NCBI GenBank assembly: GCA_032718475.1
Contig: JAUCBJ010006027.1
Span: forward strand, 1 to 53,551
DNA length: 53,551 nt
Direction of reading: 5' to 3'
Source: Nemertoderma westbladi
Lineage: Eukaryota > Xenacoelomorpha > Nemertodermatida > Nemertodermatidae
The notes under the pieces were generated by a model that had not been told where the DNA came from, did not search any database, and worked only from the letters and a program-made list of their open reading frames with translations. Both the position numbers and the translations under genes were made by a program. Position 1 is the stretch's first letter; each line of letters starts with the position of its first letter. This document shows, piece after piece, positions 20,125 to 32,100 of this stretch.

Positions 20125-20400
20125 TATCAGTGTTCTTATTATTTGGTGGGGATATTCATCCTAATCCTGGTCCGTGTTGTATCTGTATGGAGGGTTTGGA
20201 TTTAGAAGGGTTAATTTCACCAGGGTCTATATTACACTGTGAAACATGTAATACTTGATTTCACAAATCTTGCTTGGTTATCAGCGAAGGCGATCAGTCA
20301 GGCTTTATTTCTAGTGCTGCATAGATTTGTCCTGAGTGTAATCACCCAAATTTCTCATTTCACTTTCATGGTTTACATTCTGGATCTCAGTTATCGAACT
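20125..20400 (+). pseudogene. Retrotransposon ORF N-terminus: 2A-like motif and PHD finger
   Basis: The frame encodes LLFGGDIHPNPGP, close to the 2A-like motifs (ending NPGP) known at the N-terminus of some CR1/L2 proteins, although the usual Glu before x-NPGP is His-Pro here. It is followed by a Cys/His pattern CCIC, HCETC, FHKSC and CPEC typical of a PHD finger. Two stop codons, TGA at 20,256-20,258 and TAG at 20,328-20,330, fall exactly where PHD fingers have aromatic residues, often tryptophan. Confidence 0.8.
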
Positions 20401-20411
20401 CATTCTCCTCG

Positions 20412-21365
20412 TTGGAATTATCAGATAGTGACATTGATGGCGATGGTCACACTCAGGGTACTGATGACATCAGTCATGGCCATGGCTATGAGCTAAGTAA
20501 TGGAAACAGGTCTACAAGGTCGCAACTGCTTTCATCCCTGCAAGGAATACATTGTACACAAGAAAACCAAAGCAGGTCCAGCAATAATTTTCGTTGCCAA
20601 AAGAAGGTCTGTGTATTGAATGCACGTAGTATTAAAGCATATAATCGGAGGTTTAACAAGTTATTGGAGTTTCATCAGTTTGTTGCGGATCAACATATCG
20701 ACATGATTGCAGTTACGGAATCTTGGTTGAATTCTAATGATAAAGATGAAGAAATTATACCAAATAAGGAGTGGTGCATATATCGTAAGGATAGAGTTGA
20801 TAAGGTTGATGGGGGGGTGTTCCTTATGTTGAGGAACAATTTCACCAGCCTACACAGAAAGGATCTGGAGTTCGGATGCTCTGAAATTATGGTGGTGGAG
20901 TTACGCCCTGTGGGTGGCGAAAGGGCTGCTATGGTGGTGGGTTACAATCCGCCAATTGATTCTCGTTTCCCGGCTGAGTCTCGTGCTGCTAGGTCAACCT
21001 TTATATGCGATCTACGATTGGTTTTGCAGCGTTGCTCAAATGCAAAGCTCAATCAGGTTTACTTGTTTGGTGACTTTAATCTGCATGAGGGTATTGAGTG
21101 GGGCTCACAAACGGCGAAAACTCTTGGTTCTGATGAAAGCAACTTTTGTGAGCTGTTGAACGACTTCTGTTTGCAACAGCTGGTAGATACACCGACGCAC
21201 ATTAGTGGGAACATTTTGGATTTGGTGTGCACTAATTATTGTGAGCGTTTGAGTGATCTTTATGTTATAGAGCATGGTTTTAGCTCTGACCACTTTCCAG
21301 TAGTTTTTCGGTTGGGGTTCTTGGCTCCAACCGGGAAGAGGTTGAAGAAGTTTGTTTATAATTAA
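20412..21365 (+). pseudogene. Retrotransposon endonuclease domain
   Basis: A 317-codon open segment with the endonuclease/exonuclease/phosphatase motifs of non-LTR elements in order: LNARSI, AVTESWL, YRKDR with DGGVF, VYLFGDFNL, NILDLVCTNY and SSDHFPVV. In an active element this domain nicks target DNA. Here it is in one frame, but the downstream reverse transcriptase is out of frame after an A-rich run at 21,365. Confidence 0.88.
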
Positions 21366-21490
21366 AAAAAAAAAATTTTTGATGAACTTAAACAGTTTTA
21401 CTCACGAAATCTAGATCCCGAGTACTTTGAGGCGAATCTATCACAGGGCTCAAAGTCTGATGTTAATTACCCCAAGGATAATTACCAAGG

Positions 21491-22926
21491 TTGTTTTGGA
21501 ACTTTTATCATTCTAAGACAAAATCTAGTGCTTCACCCGCTGTTATAAAGCACAGGGATGGAGTACTTACATCTGATTACGATATTGCTTGTAAATTCAA
21601 TGACAAGTTTTTCCCAAATTTTAGTGAACCATTGTCCGCATCTGTGCTACCATACATTTTTAGTTGGCGGAATTGTAATCTGGAAAGCACGTCATGCTTT
21701 TCTCCTCAACATGTGCTCAAGATTTTACGATCTTTAAATAGCAACAAGGCTGCAGGCTTTGATGCAATTCCACCCATTGTTCTAATTCAGTGTGCAGGTG
21801 AATTAAGTGAGTCATTGTGCAATATATTTAATTTGTCACTGGCGACAGGTATTTTTCCTGAGGCTTGGAAGAGTGCAGTGGTTATTCCCGTATATAAGAA
21901 GCTAGAGCGTAATATTGCTGACATGACAACTATAGGCCAGTGTCTTTGTTGTCAGTTATATCTAAAGTATATGAACGATGTTTATGTGATCACATTATAT
22001 ATCAGATTAAACCACTGTTTTCTCTTAGTCAACATGGTTTCTGTGCTGGTCGCTCAACAGTGACCCAGCTCATTGGTGCATATCATACTATTGGTAAGAT
22101 TTTAGATAATGGTGGGCAGGTAGATGTGCTGTACTTGGATTTTTCCAAGGCATTTGATAGTGTACCTCATACGTTATTGATTCATAAGCTAAAAAGCTTT
22201 GGTTTTAGTGGTGCAATATTGAAATTGATGGAATCATATTTATCAAACCGTAGGCAATGTGTGTCGCACAATGGCTCAGTTTCCTATAGGCTAGATGTGC
22301 GGTCAGGGGTCCCACAGGGGTCCTTGTTGGGGCCCATTTTGTTCAGTATGTATATCAATGACATGCCGCGTGTGGCAGAAAGAGACCACACGGTTTCTCT
22401 TTATGCTGATGACTCTAAGCTTTTCTCTGAAATAAAATCTGTTACAGACTGCTGGGACCTACAAGGCAGCTTAGATAAATTACTTGTTTGGAGCGAGACA
22501 TGGGGTATGAGTTTTAACACTAAGAAATGCAAGGTGCTAACTATAACTAGGAAGAAATTCCCAAATTTATATTTTTATAATTTGAGGGGCCACCCACTGG
22601 GTCGTGTAACTAGTTTCACCGATCTAGGTTTGAAAATCACCGGGAACCTAGATTGGTCAGCGCACATTGATGACGTTGTTGGTAGGACGAATAAAACTTG
22701 GTTTATGATAAGGAGAGTGTGTGATAGTTCACATGGTGAACTAATGGAAACGTTATTTGTTTCGTTGTGCCGTAGTAAATTGGAGTACGCCAGTCCAGTG
22801 TGGGACACACACATCAAACATAACCGCCTTCGACTGGAAGGGGTTCAGCGACGTGTTTGTATTAGAAACGATCCTTCAAAATACAAAGTATGCTGTCATG
22901 TTGTTCGTTCATTCAATATGCTCTAA
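21491..22926 (+). pseudogene. Retrotransposon reverse transcriptase domain, frameshifted
   Basis: Two overlapping frames, 21,491-22,063 and 21,940-22,926. The first has LRSLNSNKAAGFDAIPP and WKSAVVIPVYK. The second has VISKVYERCL, QHGFCAGRSTVTQL, VDVLYLDFSKAFDSVPH, GVPQGSLLGPILFSMYIND and the catalytic YADDSK. The frameshift lies near 21,930. The protein is truncated after LRLEGVQRRV. The family resembles CR1, L2 or Rex1; I cannot choose between them by eye. Confidence 0.88.
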
Positions 22927-22938
22927 TTAACAATAAAC

Positions 22939-23174
22939 ACAATATTGCAATGTTCTAGAGTTAATATACGGAAATAAAAACCTTTAGCGAATAAAACTGT
23001 AATAATCACTTCTGCCTTATCCTTCAGCAAATTAACCTAATATAATAACCTCGGCCTGCGGCCTCGGTAATTATACAGGATAATTTGCTTCTGGAACGGC
23101 ATCAGTGACTATTCAGTTTTATTCGCTTCAGGTTATTATTTCCGTATATTAACTCTAGAACATTGCAATATTGT
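22939..23174. mobile_element. Fold-back MITE
   Basis: A 236-bp palindromic element. The left arm ACAATATTGCAATGTTCTAG and the following roughly 75 bp match the reverse complement of the right end with only a few mismatches, and the pairing continues (AGCAAATTA, then CGGCC) almost to the centre near 23,056. It has no coding capacity. No clear target duplication was found. It sits where the CR1/L2-like element is truncated. Confidence 0.8.
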
Positions 23175-23209
23175 ATGTATATTAATTCTAGAACATTGCA
23201 ATATTGTAT
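23144..23209 (+). repeat. 33-bp direct duplication at MITE end
   Basis: The terminal 33 bp of the MITE plus flank (GTATATTAACTCTAGAACAT onward) is repeated immediately downstream with one change (AACTC to AATTC). Confidence 0.85.
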
Positions 23210-23416
23210 GTATAACAATTTTATAGGCTATTCTTTAAACCTATCTTATACTTTTCAACATTTTTGATTTAAGATTTAATCACAATTTAAAAAAAATATA
23301 ATTTATCCAGTTTCTTTGGTAATTTTACTGAATTAGACCTAACAGAAGTAATTAAAATGACAAGTTCCAATGCAATATTCGATGACTCTGAAGAAAGCGT
23401 ATGCAGCCTAAGGGGG

Positions 23417-23571
23417 GTGTTCTCAGCCTAGGCTGAGATAACTGGGGAGTGTTCTCAGCCTAGGCTAAGATAACTTGGGAGTGTTATCAGCCTAGGCTGA
23501 GATAACTTGGGAGTGTTCTCAGCCTAGGCTAAGATAACTTGGGAGTGTTCTCAGCCTAGGCTGAGACGACT
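23417..23571 (+). repeat. 32-bp tandem repeat, about 5 units
   Basis: Five units of about 32 bp, each containing the perfect palindrome AGCCTAGGCT, then GAGATAACT or AAGATAACT, then GGGAGTGTTCTC. The block leads directly into the 41-bp satellite. Confidence 0.92.
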
Positions 23572-26500
23572 GGACCATCTCTAGGGTGCTACTATGACAA
23601 ACACAGTTCAATGGGCCGCCTCTAGGGTGCGACTGCGACAAACACAGTTCAATGGACCGTCTCTATGGTGCTACTATGACAAACACAGTTCAAGGACCGC
23701 CTCTAGGGTGCGACTGCGACAAACACAGTTCAAGGGCCGCCTCTAGGGTGCGACTGCGACAAACACAGTTCAAGGGCCGTCTCTACGGTGCGACTGCGAC
23801 AAACACAGTTCAATGGACCGTCTCTAGGGTGCTACTATGACAAACACAGTTCAATGGGCCGCCTCTAGGGTGCGACTACGACAAACACAGTTCAATGGGC
23901 CGCCTCTAGGGTGCGACTGCAACAAACACAGTTCAATGGGCCGCCTCTAGGGTGCTACTGCGACAAACACAGTTCAAGGGCCGTCTCTACGGTGCGACTG
24001 CGACAAACACAGTTCAATGGGCCGCCTCTACGGTGCGACTGCGACAAACACAGTTCAAGGGCCGTCTCTACGGTGCGACTGCGACAAACACAGTTCAATG
24101 GGCCGTCTCTACGGTGCGACTGCGTCAAACACATTACAATGGACCGCCTCTAGGGTGCTACTACGACAAACACAGTTCAATGGGCCGCCTCTAGGGTGCT
24201 ACTGCGACAACCACAGTTCAATGGACCGTCTCTAGGGTGCTACTATGACAAACACAGTTCAATGGGCCGTCTCTACGGTGCGACTGCGTCAAACACAGTT
24301 CAATAGGCAGTCTCTACGGTGCGACTGCGACAAACACAGTCCAATGGACCGTCTCTAGGGTGCTACTATGACAAACACAGTTCAATGGGCCGCCTCTAGG
24401 GTGCTACTATGACAAACACAGTTCAATGGGCCGCCTCTACGGTGCGACTGCGACAAACACAGTCCAATGGACCGTCTCTAGGGTGCTACTATGACAAACA
24501 CAGTTCAATGGGCCGCCTCTACGGTGCGACTGCGACAAACACAGTCCAATGGACCGTCTCTAGGGTGCTACTATGACAAACAAAGTTCAATGGACCATCT
24601 CTAGGGTGCTACTATGACAAACACAGTTCAATGGGCCGCCTCTAGGGTGCGACTGCGTCAAACACCGTTCAATGGACCGTCTCTAGGGTGCGACTGCGAC
24701 AAACACAGTTCAAGGGCCGTCTCTACGGTGCGACTGCGACAAACACAGTTCAATGGACCGTCTCTAGGGTGCTACTATGACAAACACAGTTCAATGGGCC
24801 GCCTCTACGGTGGGACTGCGACAAACACAGTTCAATGGACCGTCTCTAGGGTGCTACTATGACAAACACAGTTCAATGGGCCGCCTCTACGGTGCGACTG
24901 CGACAAACACCGTTCAATGGACCGTCTTAGGGTGCTACTATGACAAACACAGTTCAATGGGCCGTCTCTACGGTGGGACTGCGACAAACACAGTTCAATG
25001 GACCGTCTCTAGGGTGCTACTATGACAAACACAGTTCAATGGGCCGCCTCTAGGGTGCGACTGTGACAAACACAGTTCAATGGACTATCTCTAGGGTGCT
25101 ACTATGACAAACACAGTTCAATGGGCCGCCTCTAGAGTGCGACTGCGACAAACACAGTTCAATGGACCGTCTCTATGGTGCTACTATGACAAACACAGTT
25201 CAAGGACCGCCTCTAGGGTGCGACTGCGACAAACACAGTTCAAGGGCCGCCTCTAGGGTGCGACTGCGACAAACACAGTTCAAGGGCCGTCTCTACGGTG
25301 CGACTGCGACAAACACAGTTCAATGGACCGTCTCTAGGGTGCTACTATGACAAACACAGTTCAATGGGCCGCCTCTACGGTGGGACTGCGACAAACACAG
25401 TTCAATGGACCGTCTCTAGGGTGCTACTATGACAAACACAGTTCAATGGGCCGCCTCTACGGTGCGACTGCGACTAACACCGTTCAATGGACCGTCTCTA
25501 GGGTGCTACTATGACAAACACAGTTCAATGGGCCGTCTCTACGGAGCGACTGCGACAAACACAGTTCAATGGACCGTCTCTAGGGTGCTACTGCGACAAA
25601 CACAGTTCAATGGGCCGTCTCTACGGTGGGACTGCGACAAACACAGTTCAATGGACCGTCTCTAGGGTGCTACTATGACAAACACAGTTCAATGGGCCGC
25701 CTCTAGGGTGCGACTGTGACAAACACAGTTCAATGGACCATCTCTAGGGTGCTACTATGACAAACACAGTTCAATGGACCGTCTCTAGGGTGCGACTGCG
25801 ACAAACACAGTTCAATGGACCGTCTCTACGGTGGGACTGCGACAAACACAGTTCAATGGACCGTCTCTAGGGTGCTACTATGACAAACACAGTTCAATGG
25901 GCCGCCTCTAGGGTGCGACTGTGACAAACACAGTTCAATGGACCATCTCTAGGGTGCTACTATGACAAATACAGTTCAATGGGCCGCCTCTAGGGTGCGA
26001 CTGCGACAAACACAGTTCAATGGACCATCTCTAGGGTGCTACTATGACAAACACAGTTCAATGGGCCGTCTCTACGGTGCGACTGCGACAAACACAGTTC
26101 AATGGGCCGCCTCTAGGGTGCGACTGCGTCAAACACCGTTCAATGGACCGTCTCTAGGGTGCTACTATGCCAAACACAGTTCAAGGGCCGCCTCTAGGGT
26201 GCGACTGCGACAAACACAGTTCAAGGGCCGCCTCTAGGGTGCGACTGCGACAAACACAGTTCAAGGGCCGTCTCTACGGTGCGACTGCGACAAACACAGT
26301 TCAATGGACCGTCTCTAGGGTGCTACTATGACAAACACAGTTCAATGGGCCGCCTCTAGGGTGCGACTGCGACAAACACAGTTCAATGGACCGCCTCTAG
26401 GGTGTGACTGCGACAAACACAGTTCAATGGGCCGCCTCTAGGGTGCGACTGCGACAAACACAGTTCAATGGGCCGTCTCTAGGGTGCTACTATGACAAAC

Positions 26501-27243
26501 ACAGTTCAATGGGCCGCCTCTAGGGTGCGACTGCGACAAACACAGTTCAATGGGCCGCCTCTACGGTGCGACTGCGTCAAACACAGTGCAATGGACCGCC
26601 TCAAGGGTGCGACTGCGACAAACACAGTTCAATGGGCCGCCTCTAGGGTGCGACTGCGACAAACACAGTTCAATGGACCGTCTCTAGGGTGCTACTATGC
26701 CAAACACAGTTCAAGGGCCGCCTCTAGGGTGCGACTGCGACAAACACAGTTCAAGGGCCGCCTCTAGGGTGCGACTGCGACAAACACAGTTCAATGGACC
26801 GCTCTGGCCTAGGGTGCTACTATGACAAACACAGTTCAATGGACCGCCTCTAGGGTGCGACTGCGACAAACACAGTTCAATGGACCGCCTCTAGGGTGTG
26901 ACTGCGACAAACACAGTTCAATGGGCCGCCTCTAGGGAGCTACTATGACAAACACAGTTCAATGGGCCGCCTCTAGGGTGCGACTGCGACAAACACAGTT
27001 CAATGGGCCGTCTCTAGGGTGCTACTATGACAAACACAGTTCAATGGGCCGCCTCTAGGGTGCGACTGCGACAAACACAGTTCAATGGGCCGCCTCTACG
27101 GTGCGACTGCGTCAAACACAGTGCAATGGACCGCCTCAAGGGTGCGACTGCGACAAACACAGTTCAATGGGCCGCCTCTATGGTGCGACTGCGACAAACA
27201 CAGTTCAATTGGCCGCCTCTACGGTGCGACTGCGACAAACACA
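23572..27243 (+). repeat. 41-bp satellite array, about 90 units
   Basis: Head-to-tail units of about 41 bp containing CTCTAGGGTG, CGACAAACACAGTTCAAT and GG(A/G)CCG. The central bases alternate between CTACTATGACAAA and CGACTGCGACAAA types. Some units lack two bases (CAAGGGCCG instead of CAATGGGCCG). Higher-order copies exist: one block recurs with a 1,510-bp shift (23,652 and 25,162), and a block of about 530-535 bp (13 units) starts at 25,962, 26,492 and 27,027. The open frames within it are by-products of the repeat. Confidence 0.97.
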
Positions 27244-27704
27244 CTTATATTTTTACATTTTAGTACAGAACGGTCTTATGAATGAACTCAAACTTTATAA
27301 TATCTAAATCTATTTATAAGAAAATTAACAGAAAACTGTACAAACCGAAGAAAATTAATATAATATTATTTCGGGAAGTTTATTCATGAAATATGAATTA
27401 CTCCTGACTAAAAATTTACAAACAGCCCATAAGACAATGATACTTATAATCAATCTAAAGCTAGAAAGTCAAAAAAAAAAATCCAAAATTATCTACGATA
27501 TAAAAGCGATGTCTTCCAAATTTAGTTAAATATTAATCGGACCTACTGTATCAAGAATATGTTTTTTTGTTGCAAAATGGGATGCATAAAAAAATGTTCA
27601 TTGGAAGTTTAAATTATGGTAGCACCATCCAATACCTCGTTGCTATAGTAATAAATCACTGCGATCCATGGATTAGCATTGCACTAGCCCTGCGATTGAT
27701 GAGG
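27244..27704 (-). other. 3' flank and probable 3' UTR of ZC3H4-like gene
   Basis: 461 bp between the 41-bp satellite and the ZC3H4-like stop codon. It is AT-rich and non-coding, with a minus-strand AATAAA at 27,379-27,384, 321 bp past the stop. If that signal is used, the mRNA ends about 130 bp before the satellite. Confidence 0.55.
27379..27384 (-). promoter_or_regulatory. Candidate poly(A) signal of ZC3H4-like gene
   Basis: AATAAA on the minus strand, in the gene's orientation and downstream of its stop codon. Confidence 0.45.
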
Positions 27705-29173
27705 TCACAAACCCCCTCCGACGAAGGGCGATGCAGAGGGATCCACGCCCCTAAAGACGTCACGGACGCCCAGGGGAGGGGCGGGAGGGGGGCGAGCGAG
27801 GGAGGCTGGAGGGGGGCGGGGGAGCAGTCCCGGTCGAGGGGGGCCGGCAGTACGGCGCAGACGGGGGTCGATGTGAGCCCCCGGGTGGGTGTCGATGTGA
27901 GCCCCCGGGTGGGTGTCGAGGTCTGAGGAACCGTACCTCGCAGGTACACCCGGGTTGGGAAGTCCAATACGGGTTGCTGGTTGATCCATCACGTTACCAG
28001 TTTGATTCATTAACATTTGAGTTTGATCCATGGGATTATTCATTTGTCCCAACGAATTACTAATTTGATCATTCTGGTTATTCATTTGTCCCATTTGGTT
28101 ATTTATTTGTCCCATTTGGTTATTTATTTGTCCCATTTGGTTATTCATTTGTCCCATTAGGTTATTCATTTGACCGATAGGGGCGACAGTCTGACCCATC
28201 GGATTGAATTGCGGTCGCGAAGTGATTCCCTGTCTGGCGGTCTGCCGGCTCCCAGTGGCCGCCGTGGGTCCGCTCTGCTGGAGGGCGCCGACTAATGAAC
28301 CGACTGTGGCTGGCGACTGCCCCTGGGGAGATGGGACCGCGGGCAGTGAGGCTCCCGCTGATCGATCGGCTTCACGACCAGCCGGTTTCGGTGGAGTTAG
28401 CGGCTTCAAGGAGACCTCGGGTTGCTGGGGAACCTCGGCGAACTCGATCTGCGAGTAGATGCTCTTGGGGTTCTCCGACTGGTTGAGACGGGGGTCGTCC
28501 ATCTTGGAGGAGTGTCCGTCGCGGTACTTCCGGTGTTTGGGGTCGACCCGAATGAGTCGCACCTCCAGCGGTCTCACCGGTTTCGGGTAGTACCACTTGA
28601 TGGTTTCGTGGGGCTGGTGGATTAGGATTGAGCTCGCGGCGAGGGAGGTGCTGAATCCCCGAGTCGTACCGGCCATCGCCTTGCCGAGGATTCCCGCCAG
28701 GTCCACCGGTTTCGCCAACTCCGCCGCCGGTTTAGCCGCTTGCCGTGCTCTGTCCAGGATGGTCTTCACAAGATTTGCCGACGATGATGGCGGTTTTCTG
28801 TCCGGAGAGTTTGTCGAAGTCCCCGCGGCGTCGCTCGGTGGCGGCGGCGGCAGCGGCAACTCGCTGCGTTTCCGACTCGCTCTCCGATCGCGGGGATCTT
28901 CCGATTTACCGCGAACCTCGGGTTTCCCCCTCGCCTCATTCTTAGCTTCCGTCTCGGTTTCCTTCCCCGCGTCCGGGCTGACCGGCGGTAGCGGCGGTTT
29001 CGTCTCCGCTGGGTGCGACTCAGGGGGTGCGGGCGCCGGGGGAACTGGGGCGCTGGGCTGCGTCGACGGGCGAGCGACTCCCGTCGACTTCCCCCATCGG
29101 TTCCCGGTATGCTCGACTTCGGATTCGTCGTCACTCGAGGTGGAAAACCAACGACTAACTTCCTTATCCCGAC
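27705..29173 (-). CDS. ZC3H4: ZC3H4-like exon 13 (C-terminal exon)
   Basis: Acceptor CCTTTTCAG; open for 488 residues to TGA at 27,705. Landmarks are SRWFSTSSDDESEVE, a Pro-rich linker, the helical NLVKTILDRARQAAK, a DDPRLNQ and a DPRLRR motif, and a Met/Gln/Asn repeat region (MGQMNNQMGQINNQ, about 28,030-28,190). The last part holds DTHPGAHI twice and the family's C-terminal signature VRDVFRGVDPSASPF. Confidence 0.92.
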
Positions 29174-32100
29174 CTGAAAAGGAAATAACAATTAGGGGAC
29201 GGAAAGGAATTATTGAAAATAAAAGTAAATAGAAACGGCCCTACTATAATATTCATAGCGGTTTATAAAATTTATCTAATAAAATCACTCAAATTAGCTA
29301 ACGGTCTGCATTTGTCAATTAGCTAAGAATATTGTTTAGAGCGCCTTTAGCTAACGTTTTTAAAATGTTACAACAATAACAGCCTGAGTGTGAGTAGTCT
29401 GACTTATCTTCTTCCTGAGAGATATTGCTAACCCCCTCAGCCTCACTGGTGGGGCTTTTATAGTGAGACGAGACGAGACGAGGCGAGGCAGACCTCCACT
29501 CATATGTTTCAACAAACCTATTTCATTAGTTCTGTTTCCTTGGAGACACGACTGATCCGGTAACCGTTCCGATTGTTTCTCAGATAAGCGACTAAAGAAT
29601 TCAATAGCTTTACTCGACATGTTCTTTGGCGGCTTCATCATCATTTTCAGTGGTTTGGATGGCGGCTTTGGTTCCTTAGGAGGGGCTGCTTCAGAAGTAA
29701 CCTCCTCTTTTACCATGGCAACGGGTGTCTCTAATTCTGATTCGCCAGTATCAATGTGTAATTGGTTTTCTTCTAATATAATTATAAAATAATAATTAGC
29801 GTCTTGATAAAGTAAATTCGCTTGAAAATATATTGTATAGCAGAAAATAGTATCACCTAAATGTGAATCGAATTAAAAGCTGAAATGGAATAAGTGAATA
29901 AAATACTGAATATAATTTAATAGCCGTTTTGTATTTTCTAATATTAAATGCGCCTTAAAACTGCTGAAATTTATTCAGTTAAAATCTAAAGTAATATGGT
30001 GACGCCACTGGCGTATAATATGTATAAAAAAATTATATGTAAAGAAATATTGATAAAGTGAGATATTGAGGAAAGTTATTCAATGAAGCTGACCGATGTA
30101 AATATTAGAACATTTTAAATTGAAATATTTTACGGTTGTACAGCCGTTAGCTGAAGGTATGTATAACTTACCTTCGTCCACGTACAAAACGGCGGATGCG
30201 TTCTCTAAGATAACCGGAGCGGCGGTTGAGTTGGCTTCGTTGCCTGGATACGGGATCCGTTGATCCTGATCCAAGGCGGACTCGAACTGGAAACCGCGAC
30301 CGACCCGGTTGTCGATATCCCGGGGATATCCCTCCCCCTTGTACTCCGCCGCCATGTACGAGTCGCCGGGCGAGTATCGCGTATCGCCCGCCAGGTTTCG
30401 GTTGTAGCCGTACTGGTATTCGACGTCGAGGTATTCCTGCTCGCCCCCTAGCGCCTGTCCGGGGAATCCATTCCCGGATTCCCCGACGTAGGCCGGCGAG
30501 CCCGGCATGCCGACGTCGAACCGAGTTCGCCGCTCCGAATTCTCGCGGTACGACGGACCGCCGCGGAAACCCGCCAAGTCGCCGCGGACCCATCCGTTCT
30601 CCGGGTTGTCGTGGAAACGGTCGTTGAAGCTGGCGGGCGCCTCGCTCCATCGGTTGAGCAGCGGGCGGCGCGGGGGGACGAGTCCCCGAGGGGGCGCCAC
30701 GCCGCGCGGTCCCCCGCGGAAACCCCGGTCGTCGGGGGGAGGGGCACCGCCCAGTCGGTCGTCCTGGAAACCGGGGCGACGACCGCGGGATGACCGGTCG
30801 AAGAAAGGGACCCTAGAGAGAACCGGAACCGGAAGTTAGTAAGATAGTAAGTAACCAGGAACAAATAAGATAATATACAGTACATTACACATTCGTGGGG
30901 AAATTCTACTAATCTCTATTAGATATACGAAAACGTCTTTCCCAAAACATCAATGAGTTGAGTGATCCTTTCAGTTTGCGTTAAACTGGTTGTCTCAGTG
31001 GTCCATCTCAGTTTGCCCTTACACACTTTAACTGTGATTTGTAAACCTACTAACTGGGGCTATTTAAGTAAAGTATGACATTTTTAGTTTTACAATACTC
31101 CTCTCCCTCATCAACCTCGTTGCGCTCGTCCATTTTTGTCTGAAAATATTTTTCCTAAACGGAGACTAACGACCTTTTTATTCTCGAAACTGTGCGAGTA
31201 ACAGCTGATTTATGGCAGATGGATAGATAATCGTATCCACTGCAAAACTCGTTGGGTTCGATCGTTTTTTGACCAAACTTCAGATTATTTCTATACTTTT
31301 GACGGACTACAGTTTGTACGTACCAAGTTTGTTTTAATTTCCATCAAGGAATGACTGACTGAGTTATTAGCGAACAAAAATTAGATGACGACAAACGACA
31401 GACAACTCGTTAATGGTACCCACCTACCCATATGCTAAAGGCTCTCTCCCATATGCTAAGCTCGCCCCGCACACATTGGTTTTAACAGCTCAATTTTATT
31501 TCATTATAAACTCGAAACTCGAATGTTTTGGTTAGAAAAACATGACACTGTAACCTGCTCCTTTCCCATAATAAAGTTGCAGGATCAACTACAACTACTT
31601 ATTATTTTCGCTTTTTTTGCTTCTCATTCCGTTGTCGTCGGACTGCCTGGTTGTTGCAGCATTACATACCTTGTACTGCTGTGCAGAAAGTCTGTCGTGG
31701 GTCTCGCTTGTATGTCCATTAACGAAGGTACCGAGGATGAATCATCTGCTCCCTGGTTGGTTGGATCTCCCTCCTCTCCCTTAGACGGTTCCGTTAACCC
31801 CGTAAGAGGTGGGCTCGTATTATTGGCCAATAAATCCGGTCTAATGCCGGGAACTATGAGGTCGCCATCTTCCAACATGTAGAAATCCTCATTCTGCATT
31901 AGAGCTGAAACATAAATTACAGTTATTTAATACGAGTCCTATTCGATTAAAGGCAAAGATGTTTCAATAACCGGGAATGAATTAGTTACTTTGGCATCTT
32001 GTTTTATGCCGCAATGTAAAATTACGTTTTGTACGTCTTTGCAAAAAAATAATAGTCTCAGTTTTAGGTGCGGTAGAGGTCGCAGTATCTGTGTCACTCA

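Larger units (their letters stand above)
20060..22926 (+). mobile_element. CR1/L2-like non-LTR retrotransposon, degenerate
   Basis: Ordered remains of one element. There is a GDIHPNPGP motif and PHD-type zinc finger (20,140-20,400), an apurinic-type endonuclease (20,590-21,360) and a reverse transcriptase (21,500-22,870). The reading frame is broken by two stops in the PHD region, a deletion or frameshift with an A-run near 21,365-21,490, and a frameshift near 21,930. The usual segment between endonuclease and reverse transcriptase is shortened. The last roughly 100 residues after LRLEGVQRRV and the 3' tail are missing, replaced by a MITE at 22,939. It follows the RTE-like copy in the same orientation, so one may have inserted into the other. 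Confidence 0.88.

Noticed and set aside
23652-27307. Open frames of 60-90 codons in the 41-bp satellite (peptides with ATNTVQW and RQTQFNG).
   Set aside because: Pure repeat translation, interrupted at the frame-shifting units; no sign of selection on protein.
28597-29232. A 211-codon open frame on the plus strand, and a 141-codon minus-strand frame at 28,766-29,191.
   Set aside because: Both overlap exon 13 of the ZC3H4-like gene in other frames; GC-rich coding sequence gives long shadows. Only the exon 13 frame joins the upstream exons and the conserved C-terminus.
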